DNA of 64,000 nt, from positions 248,001 through 312,000 of the forward strand of contig JAHIXK010000011.1 in the NCBI GenBank assembly GCA_018815245.1, written 5' to 3'. Position numbers and translations under genes: made by a program. Numbering within the stretch: position 1 is the first letter of the stretch; the number at the start of each line of letters is the position of its first letter. The stretch comes from Gammaproteobacteria bacterium. GTDB taxonomy: Bacteria; Pseudomonadota; Gammaproteobacteria; Burkholderiales; Burkholderiaceae_B. The notes below the pieces were generated by a model. It saw only the letters and a list, made by a program, of their open reading frames with translations, had not been told where the DNA came from and searched no databases. Below are positions 62,749 to 64,000 of the stretch, piece after piece.

Positions 62749-64000
62749 CACGCAGCCTGCCTGTTGTCCACCATGCCTGTGTGGCGAAGCAGGGCGTCAA
62801 TGCGCGGTTCGCGGCCACGGAAGGCTTTGAATGATTCTGCTGCCGGGCGGCTACCACCCACCGACAAAATTTCTTCCAGAAATTTTTTGCCGGTTTCAGG
62901 GCTAAGCACACCGTTTTCCTCGAACATGGCGAATGCGTCAGCCGACAACACTTCTGCCCATTTGTAGCTGTAGTAACCTGCGGCGTAGCCGCCTGCAAAA
63001 ATATGGCTGAATGAATTCGGGAAGCGGTTGTAAGCGGGTGGTACCAGCACGGCCACTTCCTGGCGTACTTGTGCCAGCAGGTCGAGAATGTTGGCTTCGC
63101 TGTGCGGGTCGAATTCGGTGTGCACCAGCATGTCGAACAGCGAAAATTCAATTTGGCGCAGAGTTTGCAAACCGCTCTGGAAATTCTTGGCGGCCACCAT
63201 TTTGTCGAATAGCGCCTTGGGCATTGGTTCACCCGTGGTTTCGTGTGTGGTGAGTGATTCAACCACGCTCCATTCCCAGGCAAAGTTTTCCATGAATTGC
63301 GAGGGCAGTTCCACAGCATCCCATTCCACGCCATTAATACCAGCCACATCCAGTTCGTCCACCCGGGTCAGCATGTGGTGAATGCCGTGGCCGAATTCGT
63401 GAAACAGGGTTTGTACATCGTCGTGCGAAAGCTGTGCCGCTTTGCCAGCTGCCGGTTTGGTGTAGTTGCAGGTAAGGTAAGCCACTGGTGTTTGTACGCC
63501 TTGCTCGGTGCGCTTGCGGCCCCGGGCGTCGTCCATCCATGCGCCTGAACGCTTGCTGGCCCGTGCATAGGGGTCAAGGTAGAAATGCGCAATGGCTTTG
63601 CCTTCCTTCTGCACTTCAAAGAAGCGCACATCGGGGTGCCATGTATCAGCTTGCGCTTTCGCAATGTTCACGCTGAACAGTTTTTCGGTCAGCTTGAACA
63701 GACCATCGAGCACACGGTCTTCCTGAAAGTATTGGCGCACTTCCAGGTCGCTGAAGGCGTATTTCTTTTCTTTCAGTTTTTCCGAGGCATAGCTCATGTC
63801 CCAACTTTGCATTTCATCCATGCACAGTTCGGCTTTTGCAAAAGCCTTGATTTCCTCAAGGTCGCGCAGCGCAAATGGTTTGGCTTTCACCGCCAGTTCA
63901 CGCAGGAAGTTCACCACTTCATCGGGCGTGTTGGCCATCTTGGGTACCAGGCTTAGCTCCCCAAAATTTTTGTAGCCCAACATTTGGGCTTCTTCAAGGC
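62748..64000 (-). CDS. prlC: Oligopeptidase A (M3 metallopeptidase), N-terminus beyond window
   Basis: About 417 C-terminal residues are present; the family has ~680, so the beginning lies past the right edge. The zinc motif HEFGHGIHHM is clear (HExxH), followed by the third ligand in EGVEWDAVELPSQ-like text (here NGVEWDAVELPSQ). The last stretch ends in a typical M3 tail (RGREPRIDALLRHTGM). The enzyme degrades short peptides, including cleaved signal peptides, in the cytosol. No frame break occurs up to the window edge. Confidence 0.95.
   Translation of the reverse strand, partial: LEEAQMLGYKNFGELSLVPKMANTPDEVVNFLRELAVKAKPFALRDLEEIKAFAKAELCMDEMQSWDMSYASEKLKEKKYAFSDLEVRQYFQEDRVLDGLFKLTEKLFSVNIAKAQADTWHPDVRFFEVQKEGKAIAHFYLDPYARASKRSGAWMDDARGRKRTEQGVQTPVAYLTCNYTKPAAGKAAQLSHDDVQTLFHEFGHGIHHMLTRVDELDVAGINGVEWDAVELPSQFMENFAWEWSVVESLTTHETTGEPMPKALFDKMVAAKNFQSGLQTLRQIEFSLFDMLVHTEFDPHSEANILDLLAQVRQEVAVLVPPAYNRFPNSFSHIFAGGYAAGYYSYKWAEVLSADAFAMFEENGVLSPETGKKFLEEILSVGGSRPAAESFKAFRGREPRIDALLRHTGMVDNRQAA

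Overview
The window reads as a chromosomal segment of a betaproteobacterium in the Burkholderiales. The evidence is gene content and order: accA-tilS, rpsF-priB-rpsR-rplI-dnaB, alaA-hom-thrC, and bcp followed by a PIN-PhoH gene. The overall composition and gene set recall Limnobacter-like aquatic bacteria, but the genus is an inference. No rRNA, tRNA, CRISPR array, IS element or prophage was found. Both ends cut genes: suhB on the left and prlC on the right.

Layout. 1-2.1 kb: suhB (partial), trmJ, cysE. 2.1-6.1 kb: a minus-strand operon of a TPR protein, an L,D-transpeptidase, a cyclophilin and lpxH (envelope functions). 6.2-12.8 kb: a plus-strand run of cysS, an AlkA-type glycosylase, accA, tilS, a DEDDh exonuclease and a NERD-UvrD helicase. 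12.8-24.9 kb: lipid and transport genes (secreted protein, FATP-like acyl-CoA synthetase, phasin, TAXI-TRAP transporter), prfC, an ArsR regulator, acyl-CoA-binding protein, a TetR regulator, a patatin and a second granule-associated protein. 25-34.4 kb: a fatty-alcohol block with a two-domain fatty acyl-CoA reductase, a lipase-like hydrolase, a GMC oxidoreductase with a Tat-signal partner, an aldehyde dehydrogenase and fadD. 34.4-38.7 kb: the ribosomal/primosome operon, then dnaB interrupted by an intein. 38.7-40.5 kb: a VapBC module and a membrane protein between two hairpin-rich non-coding stretches. 40.5-43.5 kb: a PIN-PhoH ATPase, bcp, a small multidrug-type transporter and an Mth938-like protein. 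43.6-47.6 kb: alaA-hom-thrC. 47.6-51.3 kb: an orphan sigma-54 two-component pair behind a long hairpin. 51.3-54.6 kb: mobB-moeA-moaD-moaE-crcB and a rhodanese. 54.6-59.7 kb: glnA behind a sigma-54 promoter with an NtrC dyad, a small secreted protein, then ntrB-ntrC. 59.7-64 kb: a chemoreceptor, xth and prlC (partial).

How the parts work together. Activation, reduction, oxidation and storage of long acyl chains are all represented: two acyl-CoA synthetases, ACBP, FAR, alcohol and aldehyde oxidation, two phasin-like proteins, and lipases. This suggests neutral-lipid or polyester granule metabolism with both synthesis and breakdown of fatty alcohols. Nitrogen control is self-contained: NtrB-NtrC lie just downstream of glnA, whose upstream region carries the matching sites.

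The most notable item is the DnaB intein. It splits the Walker A motif, begins with Ala instead of Cys/Ser, and shows the Trp-Cys-Thr signature of class 3 inteins. Both LAGLIDADG motifs of its homing endonuclease look intact.
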